Part shown: piece by piece, positions 16,167-25,857 of the stretch | Layout: each line of letters opens with the position of its first letter | How positions within the stretch are numbered: the first letter of the stretch is position 1 | Source: Actinomycetes bacterium | GTDB lineage: Bacteria > Actinomycetota > Acidimicrobiia > Acidimicrobiales > RAAP-2 | Assembly (NCBI GenBank): GCA_021779855.1 | Contig: JAJXZW010000011.1 | Location: 1 to 64,000, forward strand | Length of the DNA stretch: 64,000 nucleotides | Direction of reading: 5' to 3' | The notes under the pieces: generated by a model | What the model was told of the DNA's origin: nothing | Databases searched by the model: none | The model's input: the letters and a program-made list of their open reading frames with translations, nothing else | Position numbers and translations under genes: made by a program

Positions 16167-16573
16167 GACCCTCCGACCCTTTCGCGTCGAGCCTACGGGC
16201 AGCGCGTGCGTGCTCGCGCGCCGGCGCGGCGTCCGACCAGGACCACGGCCGTCCCCGACTCGCATCACGACCTCATCGACGCCGGGGTGGGCGTGCTCGT
16301 GACACGGACCGCGACGACCGTCCCCGGATGACGGTCGCCCGGTCCTCGCCGAGGGCGACCACCGGCGCCTCTCTCAGCACCGAGCGCTACAGGGTGAGGA
16401 ACCCGCGGCGCGACCCGTCGGTGGGACCGCTCCCGCCCGACCGGGCAGCGCTCGCGCTACGTGGTGGTCCGCGATGGCGCGGCGATCACCGATGACCCCG
16501 ACTGCTCCTTGGCGGACCGCGACGGTGAGCTCGGCCCGGCCGGTCGGCTACGCGGGCGACCCCCTCGACCGGC
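16167..16573. other. Non-genic stretch upstream of repeat-protein remnant
   Basis: No intact frame. Scraps on the plus strand (YVVVRDGAAITDDPDCSLAD at 16458-16517) may belong to the same lost surface protein as 16574-16710 but do not match its repeat. Otherwise nothing seen. Confidence 0.25.
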
Positions 16574-16710
16574 GTCGGCACCCCGTCGGGCACGACTCTC
16601 TCGTTCACGGGCGTGGGCACGTGCGTCATCGACTTCAGCCAGCCCAGTGACGGCCTGTAGGCGACTGCGCCCGTCGTCCAGCAATCGTTCTCGGTCGCCG
16701 GGTCCGCCGT
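16574..16710 (+). pseudogene. Remnant of an MBG/Ig-like repeat surface protein with in-frame TAG
   Basis: One plus-strand frame reads GTPSGTTLSFTGVGTCVIDF, then SQPSDGL, a TAG stop at 16658-16660, then ATAPVVQQSFSVAGSA. This is the end of the repeat unit found in large bacterial surface proteins (S-F-T-G-x-G-T-C-V-I-D-x-N-Q-x-G-N-x-x-Y-x-A-A-P-x-V-Q-Q-S-F-x-V). The TAG stands exactly where the repeat has Tyr (TAC or TAT), a one-base change. Neighbouring sequence on both sides has lost frame. A single repeat is recognisable. Confidence 0.6.
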
Positions 16711-17066
16711 GGGTGACCCTGCGCCTCTCTCCGGCGCGGTCCCACGACGGCTAGCGGACCGTGGCCTCGGCGGTGGTGTCGCTCGCGGGGTCGCCGCTCT
16801 TGGGTTCGGGTCAGCTCCGGGTCGAGGGCTACGCGCTCGGCCACGCGGGCCACGAGCGCGTCCCCGCGCAACACGACTGCGGCGCTGCTCGCCTCGGGTC
16901 GCCACCGGGCGGGGCCCCCGTGCACGGCGGCTGCCCTCACGCGCTACGCGAGCGTCAAGGCGACGGCCATCCGTCACTGGGCCCTCGCGTCTCGTATCGC
17001 ACGTGTCGCGAGCGTCGGGTCAACAGGTGCGAGCACCCGTTACGGGAGAGTGTGCGGGACGGAGAT
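16711..17066. other. Non-genic stretch
   Basis: No gene supported. Frames here are Arg/Pro-rich shadows. It is probably further debris of the repeat protein. It ends 1 nt before the stop codon of the GH18 gene. Confidence 0.3.
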
Positions 17067-18608
17067 CTAGCTGGGGGGTTCGCCCGGGATCGCGAAGAGG
17101 GGGTGCCAGGGCGAGGCGGCGGCGTCGACGAGGGCGCCCGAGGGCCGAGCGCCGACGTTGTACCACTTCGCCTGGTAGGGCTGGCCCCGGTAGAGGACCC
17201 GGTCGCCACTCCGGTAGACGCCCACCAGGCTCCATTCCGGGTAGGTCCCCGTGGGGACGGTCGTCGTGGTGGGTGGGTGGTCGCCGACGAGCACGGGTCC
17301 CAGCAGGGTCCACGGTGACGTCCACGGGTCGGTCGTCGCCGCCGGGTCACTGCCCGAGTTGTACCAGCGGGCCTCGTACACGTAGCCCGAGCGCACCACC
17401 TTGTAGCCCTGCACGTAGGAGGCCTGGGGCTGCCAGAGGGGGTAGGGCGCGTCCGCGGGGTTGGTGTCGAGGGCGAGCGGCGTCCCCGCGACGCGGGTGG
17501 CCGAGGTCATCGTCCCCTTGAGCCGGCCGAAGACCCGGCTGAAGCCGAGCACTCCCTGGGTGACCCCGGAACAACTCGTCGCGAGCACGCCGTTCTCGAC
17601 GGCGGTGCCCGTCCCGCACGGCGCGTCGCGGTTGAGCGACCACATGGAGAGCCGAGCGAGGTGGTTCGCGCGGGCGAAGTCGGCCACGGACGTGGCGTCG
17701 GCGAGCGACACTGACTCGCCGGGCGAGTCGTTCTGGCCGATCATCACGGTCACCCCGAGGTGCGACCAGAGGTTCGCGTTTAAGAGCCCGTCGCCGTACT
17801 GGTTGGCCAGCTTCTGGAACTGAGCGGCGGTGTCCGTCACGGTCGTCTTGATGGCGGTGGCCATGTCGCCTATGGGCTGGCCGTAGTTCATGGCCATGAC
17901 GTTCACCCCGGCCAGGGGCACGTGGTGGGAGAGGAGCGCCGCGATCTGCGCCAGGGACCCGGTGCCGAGCCCCTCGAGGGAGCCGGGCAGGGTCAGCCAG
18001 ACGTGGGCCCTCGCGAGGGGGCCGCCCCTCCTGGTGTCGATCGCGAGAGCCTCGGCCCGGCGCTGGGTCGCGGCCGCGTCGGACAGGGCGGCGCCCTCCA
18101 CGTCGAAGTCGATGGTGGAGACGTGATAGCGGCGAGCCACCTGCGCGTAGTCGCCGGCGAGGGCGGTGGTCGTGTGGCAGGCGCTGGCCAGCGGGGTGTT
18201 GGCCTGTCCGCCGAACGACACAGCGACGCTCGCGCCGGTCGACTCGAACTGGGTGATGCGCAGCCTCAGGTCGAGGCTCTGGTCGGCCTGGTCGAGGGTG
18301 TAGGCGCCGCCCCAGCTGGGCTGGCACGGGTTGCTCGGCGACGCGACGACGAAGCCGAGCACGGCCTGGCGCGCCGGGTCCATCGCGGCCACCTGGAAGT
18401 TCTCCGTGGGGGTCGCGGTCACGTCGACGTAGGGGGCGAAGAAGGTCGCCGGGGTCTCGGCCGCCGAGGTGAGGTTGTAGCGCACGACGAGGGGCACCCC
18501 GTAGGCCAGGCCGCTGAGGACGAGGAGCGCCACGAGGACGCGCCACGGCGAGAGCCGCCGGCGGGCCGTCACGGGCGACCGGGTGGGTGAGGGGAGGGAT
18601 TCCGACAT
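17067..18608 (-). CDS. GH18-type glycosidase with two C-terminal CBM5/12 modules, membrane anchored
   Basis: A 513-residue exported protein. An N-terminal anchor (about 22-42) is followed by a GH18 barrel (about 60-375) and two carbohydrate-binding modules of the CBM5/12 type: YPLWQPQASYVQGYKVVRSG plus YVYEARWYNSG (about 390-440), and YPEWSLVGVYRSGDRVLYRG plus QPYQAKWYN (about 460-505), joined by a Thr-rich linker. The active-site strand is STIDFDVEG: the D-x-D-x-E of chitinases is kept, but the first Asp of DxxDxDxE is Ser. Actinobacterial GH18 proteins with DFDIEG are close relatives. Likely substrate is a GlcNAc-containing polymer, inferred only. Divergent from the GT2 synthase. Confidence 0.82.
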   Translation of the reverse strand: MSESLPSPTRSPVTARRRLSPWRVLVALLVLSGLAYGVPLVVRYNLTSAAETPATFFAPYVDVTATPTENFQVAAMDPARQAVLGFVVASPSNPCQPSWGGAYTLDQADQSLDLRLRITQFESTGASVAVSFGGQANTPLASACHTTTALAGDYAQVARRYHVSTIDFDVEGAALSDAAATQRRAEALAIDTRRGGPLARAHVWLTLPGSLEGLGTGSLAQIAALLSHHVPLAGVNVMAMNYGQPIGDMATAIKTTVTDTAAQFQKLANQYGDGLLNANLWSHLGVTVMIGQNDSPGESVSLADATSVADFARANHLARLSMWSLNRDAPCGTGTAVENGVLATSCSGVTQGVLGFSRVFGRLKGTMTSATRVAGTPLALDTNPADAPYPLWQPQASYVQGYKVVRSGYVYEARWYNSGSDPAATTDPWTSPWTLLGPVLVGDHPPTTTTVPTGTYPEWSLVGVYRSGDRVLYRGQPYQAKWYNVGARPSGALVDAAASPWHPLFAIPGEPPS

Positions 18609-18786
18609 GTTTGGTGACGTCCGCTTCGGGTATGGGCCGTCTCACGGTAGTGGCCGTCGACGTGGGCGCACAAGGCGGCGGGCGCGAGATGTGAGTGAAT
18701 TGTGGGTGACGTGGTCGATTCGTGATGTCGCGCGCATGTCACATCAATCCGCGCACAACTCTCGGGCCACATCGGGCGAGCGCACG

Positions 18787-18792
18787 TAGTCT
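18787..18792 (+). promoter_or_regulatory. -10 box (TAGTCT) for leaderless GT2 mRNA; 190-bp divergent promoter region
   Basis: TAGTCT ends 6 nt before GTG 18799, and no ribosome site precedes that start, so the transcript should begin at or next to the start codon. The 18609-18798 spacer has visibly lower GC than its surroundings and must also hold the GH18 promoter, where no clear box is seen. Confidence 0.55.
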
Positions 18793-18798
18793 CGCGCG

Positions 18799-21093
18799 GT
18801 GACCTCAACGCAGACCCACGCCGTCCGACGTCGCGGTCGGTTCTACCGCGATCCCCTCGTCCCGTTCCCCCGTCGCGTCACCGAGCGGCGGATGGGCGCC
18901 GGCAGGACCGCGATCGTCGTCACGGCCGTGGCGTGGATCGCCTACGTCGTCGTCTGGGTCGATCGGGAGTTCCTCGAGCACAACGGCGTGACCCCGTTCG
19001 GCCACCTCGCGGCCGAGACGTACCTGGCGATGGTGACCCTCCTGACCATCTCCTCCATGGCGTACCTGATCTCGCGCCAGGGCTACTTCTACCGCGCGCG
19101 GGCCCATCGACGGACCCCGCGCGCACTGCTCGACGACCTCTACGACAAGGCGAGCCCTCGGGTCACGGTCCTCGTCCCCTCGTACCGCGAGGAGGCCCAC
19201 GTCGTGAAGGCGACCCTCCTCTCGGCGGCGCTGCAGCGCGTCGCGGGCCTCGACGTGGTCCTGCTCATCGACGACCCGCCCGCGGCCCACTCCGAGAAGG
19301 AGGAGGCCCTCCTGCGCGGTGCGCGTGAGCTGCCCGGTGAGGTCCAGGCGATCATCGACGAGCCGGCTCGCCTCTTCGGCGCCCGCTACGCCGCCTTCGT
19401 CGAGCGCGGCGCGCGGGACGAGGAGCTGACCCTCAGCGACATGGACGACCTCGCCGACTGCATGGAGGGCGCGGCTCGTTGGCTCCAGACCCTGGCCGAG
19501 GAGTACCCCGTGGTGGACCACGTGGACGACTTCTTGTGCGAGTTCGTCCTCAAGAGCGTCGCGGCGAGCCTCCTGGTCGACGCCACGGCCCTGCGCACCG
19601 CGAGGGAGAACGGCGTCGTGCTGAGCGCCACGCGCATGGCCCACTTCTACCGCCGTGTCTGGGCGACGTTCGACGTCCGCCTGACCAGCTTCGAGCGCAA
19701 GCTCTACGCCTCGCTGTCGCACGAGCCCAATAAGGCGAGCAATCTCAACTCCTACATCGGCCTGATGGGCCGCAGCTTCATCGACGTCGGAACCGAGGTC
19801 GGCCGCCTGCTGGTCCCGGCCGAGGCCCCCGAGGCGGACCTCACGGTCGACAACCCGGACTACGTCGTCACCCTCGACGCCGACTCCCTCTTGCTGCCCG
19901 AGTACCTCGAGCGCCTGATCTTCCAGATGGAGCAGCCGCACCATGCCCGCGTCGCCGTCATCCAGACCCCCTACAGTGCCTACCCGAACCCCGAGTCGCG
20001 ACTGGAGCGCGTCGCGGGCGCGACGACGGACCTCCAGCACCTCCTGCACCAGGGACTCGGCCACTACGACGCGGAGTTCTGGGTGGGCGCCAATGCGGTG
20101 ATCCGCAAGGGCGCCCTCGACGCCATCGAGCGGGTGGAGCACCTCGGCAACTGGGAGATCCGCAGCTACATCAGCGACCGGACGGTGATCGAGGACACCG
20201 AGTCGACCATCGACCTGCGCGTGCGTGACTGGGACGTGGAGAACTATCCCGAGCGCCTCGCCTACAGCGCCACGCCGCCCGACTTCGGCTCGCTGTGCAT
20301 TCAGCGCCGCCGCTGGGCCACGGGGGGCCTGGTGATCCTGCCGTCCCTCTGGGGGCTCGTGCGGGCGCGGCGACGCCGCGAGCAGCAGACGCGGCTGGAG
20401 GAGGTCTTCCTACGGGCCAACTACCTGTCGTCGATCGCCTGGACGTCGCTATCGCTCATCGCGATCCTCGCCTTGCCCTACAGCCAGCTGCTCCTCACGC
20501 CGATCCTGGTCGCGATCGTCGCCCCGTACTTCCTCGCCATGGCCTCGGATTTGCGCTACTGCGGCTATCGGCGTCGCGACGTCGTATGGATCTACGCGCT
20601 CAACCTGCTGCTGCTCGCGGTCAACATCACCGGGACGATCGCCTCGCTCATCCAGCTCCTCACCGGGGGAAAGGGCACCTTCGTACGCACACCCAAAGTG
20701 CGAAATCGGACCCGGACCGCACTGTGGTTCGCCCTGGTGCCGTACCTGCTGCTGGTCCTCGTCGCGCTGATCGTCGCGGTCGACGTGCAGAGGCACCACT
20801 GGCTCAACGCGACCTTCATCGGGCTCAACGGGCTGTGCCTGCTCCTCGGAGTCGTCTTCTTGATGGGGGTGATCGGGTCCCTGTCGGACATCCTCTACCA
20901 GGCCTTCCAGACGCTGTATCGCTACGAGCCCGAGATCGTCGACGTGGGGCCGACCCCCCAGTCCGTCCTGGCCAACCCCGCGGTGGCGGACTGGTCGAGC
21001 GTCCTGCAGCCGGACCTGATAGCTCGCCGCTCGTCGCCGCACGGCGGCATCGACGGCGAAGCCCCCACGTCGGCCCGCTCGGGCGAGGGTTGA
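18799..21093 (+). CDS. GT2 (cellulose/chitin-synthase-like) membrane glycosyltransferase with large insertion
   Basis: A 764-residue processive-type family 2 glycosyltransferase. Two membrane helices (about 36-56, 74-93) precede the catalytic domain (120-510), and about five more follow (545-705). Motifs in order are LVPSYREE (125-132), the first aspartates IDDPP (157-161), NKASNLN (311-317), the metal-binding DAD (360-362), IEDTES (464-469) and QRRRW (502-506). In ordinary CesA-like enzymes the first Asp and NK-x-x-x-LN are about 30-40 residues apart; here about 150 helical residues are inserted (162-310). The product is probably an extracellular polysaccharide. The divergent GH18/CBM gene suggests a synthase-hydrolase pair. 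Confidence 0.85.
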   Translation: MTSTQTHAVRRRGRFYRDPLVPFPRRVTERRMGAGRTAIVVTAVAWIAYVVVWVDREFLEHNGVTPFGHLAAETYLAMVTLLTISSMAYLISRQGYFYRARAHRRTPRALLDDLYDKASPRVTVLVPSYREEAHVVKATLLSAALQRVAGLDVVLLIDDPPAAHSEKEEALLRGARELPGEVQAIIDEPARLFGARYAAFVERGARDEELTLSDMDDLADCMEGAARWLQTLAEEYPVVDHVDDFLCEFVLKSVAASLLVDATALRTARENGVVLSATRMAHFYRRVWATFDVRLTSFERKLYASLSHEPNKASNLNSYIGLMGRSFIDVGTEVGRLLVPAEAPEADLTVDNPDYVVTLDADSLLLPEYLERLIFQMEQPHHARVAVIQTPYSAYPNPESRLERVAGATTDLQHLLHQGLGHYDAEFWVGANAVIRKGALDAIERVEHLGNWEIRSYISDRTVIEDTESTIDLRVRDWDVENYPERLAYSATPPDFGSLCIQRRRWATGGLVILPSLWGLVRARRRREQQTRLEEVFLRANYLSSIAWTSLSLIAILALPYSQLLLTPILVAIVAPYFLAMASDLRYCGYRRRDVVWIYALNLLLLAVNITGTIASLIQLLTGGKGTFVRTPKVRNRTRTALWFALVPYLLLVLVALIVAVDVQRHHWLNATFIGLNGLCLLLGVVFLMGVIGSLSDILYQAFQTLYRYEPEIVDVGPTPQSVLANPAVADWSSVLQPDLIARRSSPHGGIDGEAPTSARSGEG

Positions 21094-21135
21094 GATCCCG
21101 TCGGGCCCGGCGCCTCGGCGCGGTACGGTCTGGCC

Positions 21136-21372
21136 GTGGCCAGCGTCGACATCGTCCTCGAGGCGCGCCGGCGCGCGGGCCTGACCCAGGCCGAACTCGC
21201 CGAGCGGCTCGGCATCGCGCGCTCGACGGTCGCGCGCTGGGAGATGCGCCGCACGCTGCCGAGTTACGAGACCCTGGTGGAGGTGGCCGAGGCGTGCGGG
21301 CTCGAGCTGCGCTGCGCCCTCGTCGCGCCCAGGGCGGGGGTCGTCGGCCGCGCGGGGCGGGCGTCCGTCTAG
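21136..21372 (+). CDS. Small XRE-type helix-turn-helix protein
   Basis: A 78-residue protein that is almost entirely a Cro/C1 helix-turn-helix: [20 protein letters not shown] followed by [20 protein letters not shown] (about 7-46). No toxin gene is adjacent, so an antitoxin role is not supported. GTG 21136 is 6 nt after a TACGGT -10 box (21124-21129), suggesting a leaderless message. Its TAG stop shares CTAG with the convergent SDR gene. Confidence 0.8.
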   Translation: MASVDIVLEARRRAGLTQAELAERLGIARSTVARWEMRRTLPSYETLVEVAEACGLELRCALVAPRAGVVGRAGRASV

Positions 21373-22157
21373 AGGTCGGGCAGGCCGAAGTCGAGGCTGG
21401 GCACGTCGGTGCCCCCGTCGACCTCGAGGACCTTGCCGGTGAGGAAGGCACCCGCCGGCGAAGCGAGGTAGACGACCGCGGCGGCCATCTCCTCGGGCTC
21501 GGCGATCCGGTGCAGGGGGGTCAGGCTCTCGATCATCCCCTTCAGCTCGGGCGAGGTCATCACGATCTCGAGGGCCGAGGTCGCCGTGGAGCCGGCGGCG
21601 AGGCCGTTCACGCGCACGCGCGGAGCCAGGTCCTTCGCCGCGAGGCGCGTGTAGTGGGCGAGGGCCGCCTTGGTCGAGCCGTAGGCGGCGTAGCCGCGCC
21701 CGGCGACGCGCCCCATGACCGACGTGACGTTGACGATCGCCCCGCCACCCGTCTCGAGCATCACCGGTACCGCGGCGACGGTCAGCGCGTGGGCGGTGGA
21801 GACGTTGAAGTGGAAGGCCTCCTCGAGGTAGGCGGGCGTGGTGTCGAGCAGGGGCAGGGGTATCGTCCCACCGACGTTGTTCACCACGACGTCGAGCCGC
21901 CCGAAGGCCTCGCGGGCCGTCGCGGCGAGCGAGGCGACCACGTCCAGGTCGTTGAGGTCGCCCACCACCACCTCGGCCCGACGCCCGGCGTCGCGCACGC
22001 GGGCGGCGACGGCGTCGAGGTCGGCGGCCGTGCGGCTGGCGACGACGACGTCGGCGCCGCACTCGGCGAGGGCGACCGCGCTCGCCGCGCCGATGCCGCG
22101 CCCGGCGCCGGTGACGATGGCCACCCGGCCGTCGAGTCGGAAGAGGTCGAGGATCAT
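21369..22157 (-). CDS. SDR-family oxidoreductase
   Basis: A 262-residue short-chain dehydrogenase with TGAGRGIG (16-23), NNVGG (92-96), Ser in [17 protein letters not shown] with the catalytic Tyr and Lys, and [14 protein letters not shown] near the end. Residues ASRTAADL after the second strand favour NADP(H). The start is ATG 22157 with GGAGGG just upstream. FabG-like or hydroxysteroid dehydrogenase-like; the substrate cannot be decided. About 100 bp separates it from the upstream MFS gene on the same strand. Confidence 0.88.
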   Translation of the reverse strand: MILDLFRLDGRVAIVTGAGRGIGAASAVALAECGADVVVASRTAADLDAVAARVRDAGRRAEVVVGDLNDLDVVASLAATAREAFGRLDVVVNNVGGTIPLPLLDTTPAYLEEAFHFNVSTAHALTVAAVPVMLETGGGAIVNVTSVMGRVAGRGYAAYGSTKAALAHYTRLAAKDLAPRVRVNGLAAGSTATSALEIVMTSPELKGMIESLTPLHRIAEPEEMAAAVVYLASPAGAFLTGKVLEVDGGTDVPSLDFGLPDL

Positions 22158-22261
22158 GGTCCCTCCAGGACGGGGTCGGACCCGATGGAGACTAGGCGCG
22201 CCGCCCCGCCGACGTCCAGGGCGTCGCACCCCGACGACGGGCGGCCGTGTCCCGGCCGCCC

Positions 22262-24338
<2,077 letters not shown>

Positions 24339-24353
24339 CAAGCAACTAGTATA

Positions 24354-24748
24354 CGGGTCCACCGGCCGCGCCGTGCACCCGGGGCCCGACGGGCGGGAGG
24401 GCCGTGGGCCCGGCGTCGGGACCCCCGGCCGCGCGGCGGCGCCCGGCGACCGTTGGGGCCCGAGGTGTCGTGGTGGCCGCGGGGGACGGATCGCGGACCC
24501 CGGGCGAGCATCTCGCCGGAGCGCTCCACGCGACGACGCCGGGTCTCGGGGCGCCTCGCCGTCGTCACCCGTCGGTGGATCGAGTACCGGGGACGCTCGG
24601 CGCGTCACACCGGCCCTCGCCCGAGGGTCGCGTGCGAGCGCGCCGGCGGGACCGGGCGGGGGCGCGTCGATCGTGGCCGAGCCGCCCGTCGATCCCTACG
24701 GGGCACGGCGCGTCGGTGGCGTCGTCGTCGCGGCCCCGGCGGGTCGGC
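24354..24748. other. Gene-free GC-rich stretch
   Basis: No gene can be supported on either strand; frames are Arg/Gly/Pro-rich. A plus-strand scrap, ASIVAEPPVDPYGARRVGGV (about 24667-24727), looks protein-like but has no context. Confidence 0.3.
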
Positions 24749-25282
24749 CTACTGGAGTGCGATGGTGACGCAGGCCACGGGCTCGGCGTTCGGGCGAGCG
24801 TCAATGACGATGGACCGGGCGCGCCCGGGCGCGAGCCAGTACTGGCGGGCCGACGACGCGGCGCGGCCGTGGCCGTCCGTGCGGAAGCCGAGCCAGATCT
24901 CGTTCTGCGGGTAGTGGGCCGAACTCGGCCCGTCCTGCACGCGGACGCCCGCCGCAGCCGGAGTCGCACCGCAAGCGTGTGCGTACGCGTACGCGAAGTA
25001 CCGCACCCTCGGCTCGAGTCCCCTCACCCGGAGCGTCTCGACGAGAACGTTGCCCGCGTCGCCGCCCGCGCCCTGACGGAACTGGACGACCTGGACTCGG
25101 CTCCCCAGGGGCACCAGTGTCGGGTCGAACGTCACCGCGGGGTGACTCGCCGCGAGGGTCGGGGGGGCGAAGCTCGCCGTGACCTCCACCCGGTTGGTCC
25201 GACGGGCTGCTCCGCTCGCGGCGGGCGCCACGATGCACGGGGCGAGGGCTAGGAGAATCAGCGCGGACGACGTCGTGACCAT
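24749..25282 (-). CDS. Exported Cu/Zn superoxide dismutase-like protein lacking the metal histidines
   Basis: A 177-residue secreted protein with a signal peptide (MVTTSSALILLALAPCIVAP). The C-terminal half follows the layout of actinobacterial SodC-like proteins: ACGATPAAAGVRVQDGPSSA, HYPQNEIWLGFRTDGHGRA, SARQYWLAPGRARSIVID and EPVACVTIAL, with two cysteines that would form the conserved disulfide. Where SodC has His-x-His, this protein reads FAYAYAHACG, so the copper ligands are not evident. It is probably a non-catalytic SodC-fold protein. ATG 25282 is used; the frame is open further upstream without a ribosome site. Confidence 0.6.
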   Translation of the reverse strand: MVTTSSALILLALAPCIVAPAASGAARRTNRVEVTASFAPPTLAASHPAVTFDPTLVPLGSRVQVVQFRQGAGGDAGNVLVETLRVRGLEPRVRYFAYAYAHACGATPAAAGVRVQDGPSSAHYPQNEIWLGFRTDGHGRAASSARQYWLAPGRARSIVIDARPNAEPVACVTIALQ

Positions 25283-25541
25283 ACGCACGCCCGACACCCT
25301 ATCGAGCGACCCCTGAAGAGCACGACCACGTCGGAGCCTGGCCCGAGGGCCGGATCCGCCCCGTCGTTCTCGACGCTCACCGCAGCCACGGTCCCACCCA
25401 CCGAACACCGGCTCCCCGCGGGCGCGGGGGCCGTCGCCGGCGACCCCGCTCCCTGGGCCGGCACGGGGGCACCCGCCTCGTTCGCGGGCTCGTTGACGGC
25501 ACTTCGTCCCATGGGGCCCGGCTTGCGTCACGACCCCGCGG
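25283..25541. other. Intergenic stretch with a possible short minus-strand frame
   Basis: A minus-strand frame, 25512-25258, would give 84 residues (GGTVAAVSVENDGADPALG in the middle) but overlaps the start of the SodC-like gene and has no ribosome site. I regard it as unproven. Nothing else seen before the tRNA. Confidence 0.25.
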
Positions 25542-25626
25542 CGGAGGAGGTGGGATTTGAACCCACGGAAGGTTGCCCTTCACACGATTTCCAATCGTGC
25601 CGATTCGGCCGCTCTCGCACTCCTCC
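25542..25626 (-). tRNA. tRNA-Ser (GGA)
   Basis: An 85-nt class II tRNA. Acceptor GGAGGAG pairs with CTCCTCC and the discriminator is G. The anticodon stem CACGA/TCGTG encloses TTGGAAA, giving anticodon GGA (UCC/UCU codons). The variable arm is long and the T-arm is GTGGG-TTCAAAT-CCCAC. No encoded CCA. It stands next to the SRP RNA and dnaX, as in Bacillus. Confidence 0.95.
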
Positions 25627-25697
25627 CGGCGACGCGTGCGCGCCGGAGGGCCCAGGCTACCCGAGCCGCCCGAACCGGCTCGCGGGTAGCCTGGTCG

Positions 25698-25829
25698 GGC
25701 CGAGGTCCGCCGCGACGGCTGGGTCCCGTGCGACGGTCCTCCGTGAACCGAGTCAGGGGTGGAAGCCAGCAGCTCTCAGCGGACGGCGCCGGGTGCCACG
25801 GTCCGCCTGGTCGTCGCGGCGCCTCGGTC
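25698..25829 (+). ncRNA. ffs: Signal recognition particle RNA (4.5S type)
   Basis: The apical SRP domain is clear: GTGAACCGAGTCAGG and GGTGGAAGCC then AGCAGC (25743-25773), with the GGAA tetraloop (25761-25764) and the asymmetric loop GTCAGG/AGCAGC that binds Ffh. A long outer stem pairs CCGAGG-TC-CGCCGCGAC (25700-25716) with GTCGCGGCG-CCTCGG (25813-25827). The ends are estimated from that stem. Position just upstream of dnaX matches the order in many Gram-positive genomes. Confidence 0.82.
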
Positions 25830-25857
25830 TGTCTCGGCCCGTCGTTAGCATGACCCC

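Noticed and set aside
21136-21372. XRE protein as an antitoxin
   Set aside because: No partner toxin gene is adjacent; the neighbours are GT2 and SDR genes.
25258-25512. 84-codon minus-strand frame before the SodC-like gene
   Set aside because: No ribosome site, overlaps the next gene's start and has low-complexity sequence; left as unproven.
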